Source: Streptomyces lateritius (GTDB lineage: Bacteria > Actinomycetota > Actinomycetes > Streptomycetales > Streptomycetaceae). From it: a stretch of DNA of 47,945 nucleotides. The DNA lies in assembly GCF_014649715.1 (NCBI RefSeq), contig NZ_BMTO01000005.1, positions 414,464-462,408 on the forward strand, written 5' to 3'. Positions 33,724 to 40,980 of this stretch are shown piece after piece. A program made the translations under genes and the position numbers. Below the pieces are notes generated by a model. That model was given only the letters and a program-made list of their open reading frames with translations, was not told where the DNA came from and ran no database searches. Numbering within the stretch: the first letter of the stretch is position 1; every line of letters starts with the position of its first letter.

Positions 33724-33737
33724 TGAGAGCGCTCTCA
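33724..33737. promoter_or_regulatory. LacI-family operator palindrome
   Basis: TGAGAGCGCTCTCA is a perfect 14-base palindrome 26 bases before the protease start. It is close to the TGGGAGCGCTCCCA boxes bound by the CebR/CelR LacI-type repressors that sense cello-oligosaccharides. A TAGCGT box at 33703-33708 could be the -10, placing the operator just downstream of transcription start. Confidence 0.65.
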
Positions 33738-33763
33738 ATCACTCTCCCCATCAGGAGTCACCT

Positions 33764-34909
33764 GTGAGACGTACATCCGCCCTGACCGCCACCGTCGCGG
33801 CCCTCCTGCTCACCGTCGGGCTCGGCGGCGCCCATGCCGCTCCCGTCGGCCCGGCCCCCGCTCCCGCATCCGCGCCCTCGGCCTCCACTGGCCTTCTCGA
33901 CGCGATGCGACAGGACCTCGGCCTGACGGAACGCCAGGTCGAGGACCGGTTACGCGCCGAGCGGGCCGCGGCGCGCCTGGAAGGCGAAGCCCGACGAGCG
34001 GCGGGCCGTTCGTACGGCGGCGCGTGGTTCGACCCCGACACCGCACGCCTCGTCGTCGCCCTCACCGGCCGGAGTGAGGAGGCCGAAGTGCGTGGCCTCG
34101 GAGCCGACACCCGGCTCGTCCGGCACAGCGCCGGCACGCTCGACCGCGTCAAAGCGCGCCTCGACGCGCTCGCCGCCCCCGTCGGCGTGGCCGGCTGGCA
34201 CGTCGCCCCCCGTGTCAACAGCGTCGTCGTCACCGTGGTCCGCGCCGAGCGCTCCACGCCCGCCGTGCGCGCCTTCGTCGAGAAGGCCCGCGCCTCCGGC
34301 CCCGTCACCGTCGCCGAGACGGCTAGCGCGCCCCGTACGTACGCAGCCGGAACCGTCGGTGGCGACCCGTACTACACCGGCAACGTCCGGTGCTCCATCG
34401 GCTTCTCCGTCCACGGCGGGTTCGTCACGGCGGGGCACTGCGGGCGGGCCGGCGCCGCTGTGCGGGGCTGGGACGGGTCCGCCATGGGCACCTTCCACGG
34501 CTCCTCGTTCCCCGGCGACGACTACGCGTACGTCGGCATCCACAGCGGCTGGTGGACGGTACCCGTGGTGCTCGGCTGGGGCGCCGTCCCGGACCGTCTT
34601 GTCCGAGGTTCCGCGGAAGCCCCCGTGGGAGCGTCGATCTGCCGCTCCGGCTCCACCACGCGGTGGCACTGCGGCACGGTCCTGGCCAAGAACGAGACCG
34701 TCAACTACAGCCAGGGGGCGGTGCATCAGATGACGAAGACCAGCGTGTGCGCGGAGGGCGGTGACTCCGGCGGCGCCTTCATCAGCGGCGACCAGGCCCA
34801 AGGAGTCACCTCCGGCGGCTGGGGCAACTGCTCCTCCGGTGGCGAGACGTGGTTCCAGCCCGTCAACGAGATCCTCGGACGTTACGGGCTGACGCTCCAC
34901 ACCGCCTGA
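33764..34909 (+). CDS. Secreted S1 serine protease, streptogrisin-like with propeptide
   Basis: A 381-residue preproprotease; GTG 33764 follows CAGGAGTCACCT. Residues 1-30 are a signal peptide (ALTATVAALLLTVGLGGAHA). A propeptide of about 170 residues follows (LDAMRQDLGLTERQVEDRLR, APVGVAGWHVAPRVNSVVVT). The mature domain begins near TVGGDPYYTGN. The catalytic triad is His225 in TAGHCG, Asp253 in GDDYAYVGI and Ser335 in GGDSGGAF. Cys pairs around His (RCSIGF...GHCG) and Ser (SVCAEGG...NCSSGG) match streptogrisin disulfides. It is an extracellular chymotrypsin-like enzyme. The LacI-type palindrome upstream suggests carbohydrate-linked control, unusual for a protease. Confidence 0.93.
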   Translation: MRRTSALTATVAALLLTVGLGGAHAAPVGPAPAPASAPSASTGLLDAMRQDLGLTERQVEDRLRAERAAARLEGEARRAAGRSYGGAWFDPDTARLVVALTGRSEEAEVRGLGADTRLVRHSAGTLDRVKARLDALAAPVGVAGWHVAPRVNSVVVTVVRAERSTPAVRAFVEKARASGPVTVAETASAPRTYAAGTVGGDPYYTGNVRCSIGFSVHGGFVTAGHCGRAGAAVRGWDGSAMGTFHGSSFPGDDYAYVGIHSGWWTVPVVLGWGAVPDRLVRGSAEAPVGASICRSGSTTRWHCGTVLAKNETVNYSQGAVHQMTKTSVCAEGGDSGGAFISGDQAQGVTSGGWGNCSSGGETWFQPVNEILGRYGLTLHTA

Positions 34910-35362
34910 CCGCGGCGCCGGCGTACCGGCCGCGCCTGCCTCCGCCCCGGCGGGGCGAGCGCGGCCGACCGGCGATCTGTACGGAAGTCCACCCGCCGCA
35001 CCGACATGACGTACAACCGCCGCATCGACCGCCTCGCCACCTGCCCTGCCTGCCCGTTCTCCCCGCCCTCGCGGACTCCTCGTCGCCGGCCTGAGAGGCG
35101 GACCGCAGCGGCTCTGCGTCGATGCGCGGCGACAGAGGTTCGTGTGGTGTGGGGCCTCCTTGAGGATCAAACAACCCGCCCCCAGGGCTTCTTGGTTGTA
35201 CCCTCCAGCGTGATCGTCTCCTGGCCTGGCGCTCGTCGTCCCGCACTTCCGTGTGTGTCACGATCGCCGCTGCGCCGGGAACATCCCGGCGGGCCGCTCC
35301 GTTGACCGGTCGGTCCACCGCGATCCACCGCCACCGCGATCCACCGCGAACAGAGGAGTACC
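34910..35362. other. Intergenic region upstream of the DUF5701 gene
   Basis: About 450 bases with no supported gene. A short GC hairpin (CGCCCC-GGC-GGGGCG) near 34940 may end the protease transcript. Positions 35315-35350 carry a short tandem repeat listed separately. Confidence 0.3.
35315..35350 (+). repeat. Short tandem repeat before the DUF5701 start
   Basis: CCACCGCGAT (35315), CCACCG, CCACCGCGAT (35331) and CCACCGCGAA (35341) follow one another, ending just before the ribosome site AGAGGAG. Confidence 0.6.
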
Positions 35363-36019
35363 TTGCCCGAGACCTCGTCCACCGCCGCCGTGCCACCTCT
35401 CCCGCCGCTGGCCGCGCAGGCGGAGCGCTTGATCGAGCTCGGGGTGCACGAGCTCGCGGGGATACCCGCCGACGAGCTGCGCGCCTTCGCCGCGAACGCC
35501 GGCAGCGAAGACAGCGACGCTCTCCTTGCCGTCCACCCGGACCGCGTCCCGGCCTCCGCCCTCGCGCCGCTGCTCCGCCGCGAGGACAAGCCGGGTTTCG
35601 TCGTCATCGACATGCCCGACGTCGACAGCTTCGCCCCCGTCGGCATCGAGCTGCCGGACGCCCCCTTCTACCTCGTCACCGGCCTCGACCGCGGCGACCA
35701 CATGGCCAACTGGAGCCCCGAGGAGGCCCTGCCCGCCCTCACCAAGGAGGAGCGGACCCCGCTGGTGCTCAGCGAAGGCATCCACTGGGTGCTCCAGCAA
35801 CCGGCGGTCCTCGAGCGCAACCGCTGCTTCATGACCATCGGCTCCCGGCTGCGCAAGGCGAACGGCACGCTGGACGCCCGCACCCCGGCGATCTGGATCA
35901 GCAACGGCACCGGTCGGGACGGCCGCGAACGGCGCAACGCCCCGAAGGTCGGCTGGTGCTGGTGGGGCAACCGCCACACCTGGCTGGGATTCGGCTCCGC
36001 CACAGGCCGCGAACACTAG
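35363..36019 (+). CDS. DUF5701 family protein
   Basis: A 218-residue protein starting with TTG 35363, supported by AGAGGAG directly upstream; no ATG or GTG is better placed. It contains ERLIELGVHELAGIPADELR, KPGFVVIDMPDVDSFAPVGI, PFYLVTGLDRGDHMANWSPE, EGIHWVLQQPAVLERNRCFM and the Trp/His-rich end KVGWCWWGNRHTWLGFGSA. This layout matches the DUF5701 proteins that are widespread in actinobacteria; no activity is known to me. No signal peptide is seen. It stands alone and converges with the tipA-like gene. Confidence 0.85.
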   Translation: MPETSSTAAVPPLPPLAAQAERLIELGVHELAGIPADELRAFAANAGSEDSDALLAVHPDRVPASALAPLLRREDKPGFVVIDMPDVDSFAPVGIELPDAPFYLVTGLDRGDHMANWSPEEALPALTKEERTPLVLSEGIHWVLQQPAVLERNRCFMTIGSRLRKANGTLDARTPAIWISNGTGRDGRERRNAPKVGWCWWGNRHTWLGFGSATGREH

Positions 36020-36519
36020 GTTGACCGACGGACGGCCGGTCTCACCTCGGCGTGGAAAACGCGGCCCCCGTGCGACGGCAGTAGCCGGTACGAGCTTCCG
36101 CCGTCGCCAGGGCGGCCCGGGCGGTTTCGCCACCCCCGCCGCACGCTGTCCGGTTGCGACCAGCAGTGACGGCGGCTGCCACGCCCGTCGGCCGCCACGG
36201 GACTGCACAAGGGCAAGGTCGTCCCGATCCCGAAGCCTTGCCCGGCGACCTGTGCTTCACCAGAGAGGGCATCGCTCTGTGGATCGTCTTCCTCACCGCC
36301 GAGCGCCACGCGAAGACGCTCACGGTGGCTTTGTTCACGACTTCCGGCTCTGGCTCAAGTTCCGTGAACTGCGCACGCTGAGTCACGGAACCTGAGCCAT
36401 AGCCCGAGAACGGGCAGCACCCTGTCGCGGTGGTCACAGTCGGTCCTCGGGATCGAACATTGCCGTGACATGGCGCAACCGCCATCGCGGGCCGGTCCCG
36501 GGTGGCGGTGCGCTGTTCC
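36020..36519. other. Convergent intergenic region, 500 bases
   Basis: No gene is supported. A reading at about 36225-36345 (DLCFTREGIALWIVFLTAER) has protein-like composition but no start and no recognised homologue; it may be a fragment. The region contains the strong inverted repeat at 36351-36399. Confidence 0.35.
36351..36399. repeat. Long inverted repeat (17-base arms)
   Basis: TGGCTCAAGTTCCGTGA (36351-36367) pairs with TCACGGAACCTGAGCCA (36383-36399), 16 of 17 matching, around a 15-base loop. It could be a bidirectional terminator for the convergent neighbours, but it lies over 100 bases from either stop and has no T-tract; a mobile-element end is an alternative. Confidence 0.7.
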
Positions 36520-37278
36520 TCAGTTCAGCCTGGTGGTGGCGTACGCCTCGATGGCGTCGCGCTGATACGCGGCCAGCCCGGGGGCGATCGTCTCGTAGGC
36601 GTTGCGCCAGGCGTCGTTGTCCACGCAGGAGACTCCGATGGCCCGGTATTCCTCGGCGGACACGGCACGCAGCTGGGTCAGCGCCTGGTACTGGGCGTCG
36701 ATCTCGGCTTGGACCGGCTCGGCGTCTGCCGGGTGGCCCGCGGCCATGAGTTCGGCCAGTCGGATCATCTGCGCGGTGCGTTCACGGTGGCCGGCGTCGG
36801 CGTCGGCCTGGCTCATCGCGGCTGCGCGCCGTCCGACCTCCTCGGCGAGTTCGGGGAAGTCGGACACGTTCTCCTCGTAGTGGGAGGGCTGGACGCCCTC
36901 GAAGAGGTTCTCCGGTCGGTTGATGGTCATGGGGGTGCCGTCCTTCCTGGACTGCTCCAGTTCGGCGATCGTGCGGGAGACAGTGCCGGCCAGGGTGTCG
37001 AGCCGGTCCCTCTCCACGAGCAGCCGTCGGTGGTGGCCCCGCAGGGCATCCACTTCGTCGACCTGCTGGGACAGGATCCGGCCGATTTCCGGCAGCCCGA
37101 CGCCCAGCGCCCGTAGTACGAGGATCTGCTGCAACAGCAGAAGCTGGTGCTCCTCGTAGTATCGGTGTCCGTTGGCGCCGATCCGGGCCGGAGGCAGCAG
37201 GCCGGTCTTGTCGTAGTGGCGCAGTGTCCGGGCGGTCACGCCTGACATCCGGGCCACCTCTGAGATCGGCCAGTCCAT
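36520..37278 (-). CDS. tipA: TipA-like MerR-family multidrug-sensing regulator
   Basis: A 252-residue TipAL-type protein; ATG 37278 follows CTGGAG. The N-terminal MerR domain reads MDWPISEVARMSGVTARTLR, HYDKTGLLPPARIGANGHRY, followed by the dimerising helix (QQVDEVDALRGHHRRLLVER). Residues about 117-252 form the TipAS antibiotic-binding domain (LAELMAAGHPADAEPVQAEI, YETIAPGLAAYQRDAIEAYA). The only Cys is in GVSCVDND (Cys218), near the position (Cys214) that bonds thiostrepton in S. lividans TipAL. The promoter has a 19-bp spacer with a palindrome between -35 and -10, so it should activate itself on binding drug. An internal start at 36930 likely yields TipAS alone. Confidence 0.88.
   Translation of the reverse strand: MDWPISEVARMSGVTARTLRHYDKTGLLPPARIGANGHRYYEEHQLLLLQQILVLRALGVGLPEIGRILSQQVDEVDALRGHHRRLLVERDRLDTLAGTVSRTIAELEQSRKDGTPMTINRPENLFEGVQPSHYEENVSDFPELAEEVGRRAAAMSQADADAGHRERTAQMIRLAELMAAGHPADAEPVQAEIDAQYQALTQLRAVSAEEYRAIGVSCVDNDAWRNAYETIAPGLAAYQRDAIEAYATTRLN
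36928..36948 (-). promoter_or_regulatory. Internal ribosome site and ATG for a TipAS-type short form
   Basis: AGGAAGGA lies about 10 bases upstream of an in-frame ATG at 36930. Translation from there gives a 136-residue protein (MTINRPENLFEGV...) equal to the ligand-binding domain. S. lividans tipA is known to make such a second product from an internal start. Confidence 0.55.
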
Positions 37279-37329
37279 CACGACTCCAGCGTGTGTGTCG
37301 CCGGGCCGGTCTCTGCGGCCCCGGTCACG

Positions 37330-37360
37330 ACCGTAGAAGCTGCCGCAACGGCAACTTCAA
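37330..37360 (-). promoter_or_regulatory. MerR-type promoter and operator of the tipA-like gene
   Basis: On the minus strand TTGAAG (37355-37360) and TACGGT (37330-37335) are separated by exactly 19 bases. The spacer holds an inverted repeat, GAAGTTGCCG-TTG-CGGCAGCTTC (plus-strand 37336-37358, 9 of 10 pairs). An overlong 19-bp spacer with a dyad is the hallmark of promoters activated by MerR proteins through DNA untwisting. Confidence 0.8.
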
Positions 37361-37671
37361 CCCCGAGGCCCATGTTTCTCGCAATCGAACAGGCACGGTT
37401 CACACGCCGGGTGGGACCCCGTCCGCTGCCGAAGACGCGTGAACATTTGGACCCTACCCAGGGCCCCGGGCGCCTCCCGAATCCCCGTAGACGCTGCCGC
37501 CTCTCGTGAACAGAGCCAGTAGTCACGGAAGCCACCCCCGACCTCACCACCGGGGCCGGCTACTCGGTCAGCGTCGACTCGACGTGAACAACGGCGCCGA
37601 GGCGAGTTGCTAGGTTCTGTCGTCTATGTAATCTCGGCTGCTGGATCGTGGTCGGGGGATACGTCGTCATG
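37361..37671. other. Intergenic region
   Basis: About 310 bases with no supported gene. A short reading ending at 37587 (LTTGAGYSVSVDST then stop) looks like the end of a secreted-protein domain but is too short to name. Confidence 0.3.
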
Positions 37672-37955
37672 AACTGACGGATGCTGAGTGGGGTTTCGGG
37701 CGGCCGTTGCTGCCTCGGACGTCGATGGGGCGGCCTCGGCTGGACGACCGGACGATGCTCAACGGGATCGTGGGGAAGTTCCGGGGCCGGGGGGCCTGGC
37801 GGGATGTGCCCGAGCAGTAGGGATCCTGGGCCAGCCTGCACACCCGCTTCCGCCGCTGGGCGGCGGACGGCACGTTCGACCGGATGCTGCGGACCGCGCA
37901 GGCCCGGGCGGATGCAGCTGGGGACATCGACTGGCTGGTGTCGGTCGAAACGTCC
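37672..37955 (+). pseudogene. IS5-family transposase N-terminal remnant
   Basis: The plus strand reads LTDAEWGFGRPLLPRTSMGR, PRLDDRTMLNGIVGKFRGRG, AWRDVPEQ, a TAG stop at 37818-37820, then GSWASLHTRFRRWAADGTFD and RMLRTAQARADAAGDIDWLV. This is the helix-turn-helix start of the IS5-type (DUF4096) transposases common in Streptomyces. It is interrupted by a stop and ends at VSV, before the catalytic DDE domain. No terminal repeats could be fixed. It is clearly inactive. Confidence 0.8.
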
Positions 37956-38282
37956 CGCCGCCGGACGTCCGCGATCGGGGTCGAAGACCTCTCCGTCTGG
38001 CCCGGATCACCGCATCAGCTCTGGACGGCCACGGAACACCCCGGCATGCGCATGCTGTTCAGCGTCACCCCCTGAGAGCCGCGCCGAGGGGAGTACGGGA
38101 GTGGGAGATGCATTGCCCACTGACCGCCCGGGCCGCATCCCCGGATCTCGCCGACCCGGCCCGGTCTCGACAGGCCCTGAGTGATGACGCCTCGAGTGCA
38201 CCGAGCACCGGGCAAGCCCGGATCCGACCGTCGTGAATCGTCGTACCCGCCGTGGCGCTGAACTCGTGCGCGTCTCGGCCGC
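37956..38282. other. Gene-poor region after the IS remnant
   Basis: The transposase frame runs on with unrelated residues to a stop at 38073-38075 (VEDLSVWPGSPHQLWTATEH, PGMRMLFSVTP). That stretch resembles a cupin end (PGSPH...MRMLF) and may be the tail of a gene disrupted by the IS. The rest up to 38282 shows nothing. Confidence 0.3.
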
Positions 38283-39260
38283 TCAATGCGTCCGGGCCCG
38301 TCGTGCGACGCCCGCCACCACGCCCGCCAGGACCGTGGCGGCGGTCAGACGACGCATCGCGGTGCGGCGGCGCCCGCCCCACCCGCCGTGGGCGGCGCCG
38401 GTCCCCGGCGCCGGAACGTGCAGGTTACCGTGGCCGGCCGGAGCGGACTCCTCGCGCGACAGGTGGGTTCTGTCCACCTGCCGGGCCATCGTCCGCTCCG
38501 CCACGCCGGGCATGAGCCTGGACTCGAGCACCATGGAACGGCCCATCGGGCCGGCCACGACTTCCCGGCGCGGCGCGCGCACCAGACCCACGATGGTTCG
38601 CGCCACGTGCTCGGGGCTGTAGACCGGGGGCATCGCCAGGGGCTTGCGGCCGGAGTAGTTCGCGGCGTGTTCGAACAGCGGTGTGTCGATGGTGGCCGGC
38701 AGCACCGTGCACACGTGGATGTCCTTCGCACCGTCCAGCCGCAGCTCCTGACGCAGACTCGAGCTCAGCGCCCGGACGGCGTACTTCGACATGCCGTAGG
38801 CGTGGGTGTACGGCTGGCTGACCAAGCCCACGATGGAGGAGACGTTGATCAGTGTTCCCCGGCCCTGCTCGCGCATCACGCGGAGGGCCGCGCGGGCGCC
38901 GTGCACGTACCCCATGACGTTGACGTCCATGACCTTGCGGAAGTCCTCCAGGGGCACTTCCTCGAAGGGACCGAACACGGTGACGGCGGCGCAGTTGACC
39001 CAGACGTCGATGCGGCCGAAGCGATGCACCGCCCGCCGGGCGAGGTCGTCGACCGCTCCGGGGTCCGTGACGTCGGTCGGCACGACGAGCGCCTCCGCGC
39101 CACGGTGGCGTTCGCACTCCTGCCGGACCGCTTCCAGCGCCTCCGCGCGCCGCGAGGCCAGGACCACCGGGCACCCCTTGCGTGCGAAGGCGACGGCGGT
39201 GGCCCGGCCGATGCCGCTGGAAGCACCGGTGATCACGACCACGGAATCACGCACTCGCAT
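38283..39260 (-). CDS. Short-chain dehydrogenase/reductase (SDR)
   Basis: A 325-residue classical SDR; ATG 39260 follows AAAGGG. NAD(P)-binding motif TGASSGIG, NAG-type position NCAAVTVFGPFEE, catalytic Ser in NVSSIVGLVSQ, and catalytic Tyr/Lys in YGMSKYAVRALSSSLRQEL. An Arg after the second strand (VLASRRAEAL) favours NADPH. After the catalytic domain (to about 250) comes an extension with a Gly/Arg-rich segment and a weakly hydrophobic C-terminal stretch (LTAATVLAGVVAGVARRARTH) that may associate with the membrane. Such extended SDRs are frequent in Streptomyces; the substrate is unknown. Confidence 0.92.
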   Translation of the reverse strand: MRVRDSVVVITGASSGIGRATAVAFARKGCPVVLASRRAEALEAVRQECERHRGAEALVVPTDVTDPGAVDDLARRAVHRFGRIDVWVNCAAVTVFGPFEEVPLEDFRKVMDVNVMGYVHGARAALRVMREQGRGTLINVSSIVGLVSQPYTHAYGMSKYAVRALSSSLRQELRLDGAKDIHVCTVLPATIDTPLFEHAANYSGRKPLAMPPVYSPEHVARTIVGLVRAPRREVVAGPMGRSMVLESRLMPGVAERTMARQVDRTHLSREESAPAGHGNLHVPAPGTGAAHGGWGGRRRTAMRRLTAATVLAGVVAGVARRARTH

Positions 39261-39412
39261 GGAGAACCCTTTCTTGGTGCCACGTCCGAATGCCACTCAA
39301 CCACCGGATCGGCTGTTCCACCGCTCGGCGCGTTCCCCTGGGTGCTTCGCAGGCCGGCGGGTGACGCGGGGACCCCGGCCCCGCCCGGTGAACCCGGCCC
39401 GGGAGGGCCGAA

Positions 39413-39429
39413 GCCGCCTGGGAGGCGGC
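39413..39429 (-). terminator. Hairpin after the 39466-39861 gene
   Basis: GCCGCCT (39413-39419), GGG loop and AGGCGGC (39423-39429), about 40 bases beyond the stop of the minus-strand hypothetical gene. Confidence 0.5.
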
Positions 39430-39465
39430 GCGGCACAGGGACGCCGAGTGTCGAGCGGGCGGGAC

Positions 39466-39861
39466 TCAGGCCGGGGTGAAGACGTCCTCCCTTGCGTCGG
39501 CGAGGACGAATCCGTTGTCGAGATGGACGCGGACCGTCACCTGCGGCCTCTCCTCCTGGTACGCGGTCCACGCGGGTTCCAGGGCCGCCACCTGCTCCAC
39601 GAGTTGCTGCCTGCTTCCCGGGGGCATCTGCGGGCCGAAGCCGTCGAGGAGCGACTTGAGTCGTTCGTACTCCCGTACGTCCGGGCCCGGGTCCTCCTCC
39701 AGCCGTTCCACCCGTACGACGGTGCCCTCGGTCCCCGCCGCCAGGAACAGCGTCCCGACGGAATCGCCCTCCTCCGTCGAGGAGCCCTCGGCCAGGGTGA
39801 CCGAGCCGGTCAGCATGACGTCCACCGCCAGCTTCACCCGCCGGCCCTCTTTCCATGTCAT
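39466..39861 (-). CDS. Hypothetical protein
   Basis: A 131-residue protein starting at ATG 39861 behind GAAGG. The first half is beta-rich (VKLAVDVMLTGSVTLAEGSS, VGTLFLAAGTEGTVVRVERL), like a small barrel. It is followed by a helical part (DVREYERLKSLLDGFGPQMP, LVEQVAALEPAWTAYQEERP) and a final strand pair (VTVRVHLDNGFVLADAREDV). No signal or membrane segment is seen. I do not recognise the family. Confidence 0.7.
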   Translation of the reverse strand: MTWKEGRRVKLAVDVMLTGSVTLAEGSSTEEGDSVGTLFLAAGTEGTVVRVERLEEDPGPDVREYERLKSLLDGFGPQMPPGSRQQLVEQVAALEPAWTAYQEERPQVTVRVHLDNGFVLADAREDVFTPA

Positions 39862-40146
39862 TGCGCCTTCATAACACGAGGCTGATCACGGACCGGCAGC
39901 CCCTCCCGCGTCTGAGCAGGCGCGCGGTGTCGGCTCCCATGTCGCACGTGGTGTCGTAGGACCGGCTCCCTCGCCGACGTACCCAGGCGGCCGTCTGGAG
40001 GAAGTCGCCGCCGCGCTCCTCCATGCCTGGCCGCCGCCGACGTGGCGGGAGCGAAGTCCCAGCCCCCTCGTGCTGTCGGGCCCAGGCGGGGAACTCCTGC
40101 CGCTGGATCCGGAGCGCCGGTTGCTCGGCGGCCGTGCAGGCAGACT
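39862..40146. other. Possible decayed coding fragment
   Basis: A plus-strand frame at about 39975-40145 reads GGRLEEVAAALLHAWPPPTW, RERSPSPLVLSGPGGELLPL, DPERRLLGG, with coding-like codon bias but no start or ribosome site. It may be the end of a lost gene. Identity unknown. Confidence 0.25.
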
Positions 40147-40683
40147 TCAGTACGTGTGGCCCACATGCGCGAGAGCCTGTTTCAGCAGCACTCCGTGGCC
40201 GCCCGGCATCTCGCTCTGCACGACCGGTGAGCCTGCTTCTCGCGGGCTGAGCCAGACCAGGTCCAGCGCGTCCTGCCGGGGCCGGCAGTCTCCGGTCACC
40301 GGCACGATGTACGCGAGGGACACCGCGTGCTGGCGCGGGTCGTGGTACGCGGTGACGCCGGCCGTGGGGAAGTATTCGGCGACCGTGAAGGGCTGCAAGG
40401 AGGCAGGGACGCGGGGCAGGGCCACCGGGCCGAGATCCTTCTCCAAGTGGCGTAGCAGCGCGTCGCGCACCCGCTCGTGGTGCATGACACGGCCGGATAC
40501 CAGGGTGCGGCTGATGGTTCCGTCCGCGCCGATCCGCAGGAGCAGTCCGATGCTGGTGACTTCGCCGCTGTCGTCCACGCGCACGGGCACTGCCTCGACG
40601 TACAGGATGGGCATCCGGGCCCTGGCCGTCTCCAGTTCGTCCGTGGTCAGCCAGCCGGGTGAGGTCTCGGTCATGTCAGACAT
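40147..40683 (-). CDS. Nudix-fold family protein (DUF4916 type), degenerate Nudix box
   Basis: A 178-residue protein: WLTTDELETARARMPILYVE, AVPVRVDDSGEVTSIGLLLR, SLQPFTVAEYFPTAGVTAYH, HAVSLAYIVPVTGDCRPRQD. This fits the DUF4916 Nudix-like family of actinobacteria. The box region GRVMHHERVRDALLRHLEKD aligns with GX5EX7REUXEEXGU but has RHLEKD in place of REUXEE, so normal metal-dependent hydrolysis is doubtful. ATG 40683 has no ribosome site; a TATGAT -10 ends seven bases upstream, suggesting leaderless mRNA. An ATG at 40674 is the alternative. Confidence 0.85.
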   Translation of the reverse strand: MSDMTETSPGWLTTDELETARARMPILYVEAVPVRVDDSGEVTSIGLLLRIGADGTISRTLVSGRVMHHERVRDALLRHLEKDLGPVALPRVPASLQPFTVAEYFPTAGVTAYHDPRQHAVSLAYIVPVTGDCRPRQDALDLVWLSPREAGSPVVQSEMPGGHGVLLKQALAHVGHTY

Positions 40684-40689
40684 CGCTTG

Positions 40690-40695
40690 ATCATA
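40690..40695 (-). promoter_or_regulatory. -10 box for a probably leaderless transcript
   Basis: TATGAT on the minus strand ends 7 bases before the A of ATG 40683, which would place transcription start at the start codon. The -35 region (TGGGCG near 40714-40719) is weak. Confidence 0.45.
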
Positions 40696-40980
40696 CTTTC
40701 CAGATGGGGTCTTCGCCCAGGTCTCGTGTCTGCCGGCCGGGTGGGAGTTCGTGCCCCCGCACGAACCGTCGACGGCACTCGGGTGCGGTTGGCAGCCGCT
40801 TCCTTCCAGCCGGCTCCGCGCCTACGACGCCGCCCTCGACCGTCTCCACGCGGACGGGTGAGCAAGCGGAGGAGGCTGAGTGAACAGGTCAGCGGAGGTT
40901 GGGGGTTGCCGTCCGCCGCACACAGGACCACATGTGATCATCGTACGGAATGGGTCCAGGGGGGACCCGGGGGAGGGAAC

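Noticed and set aside
36154..36381. Possible small gene reading DLCFTREGIALWIVFLTAER
   Set aside because: There is no ribosome site and no recognised family, and the frame passes into the inverted repeat; kept only as a note on the intergenic region.
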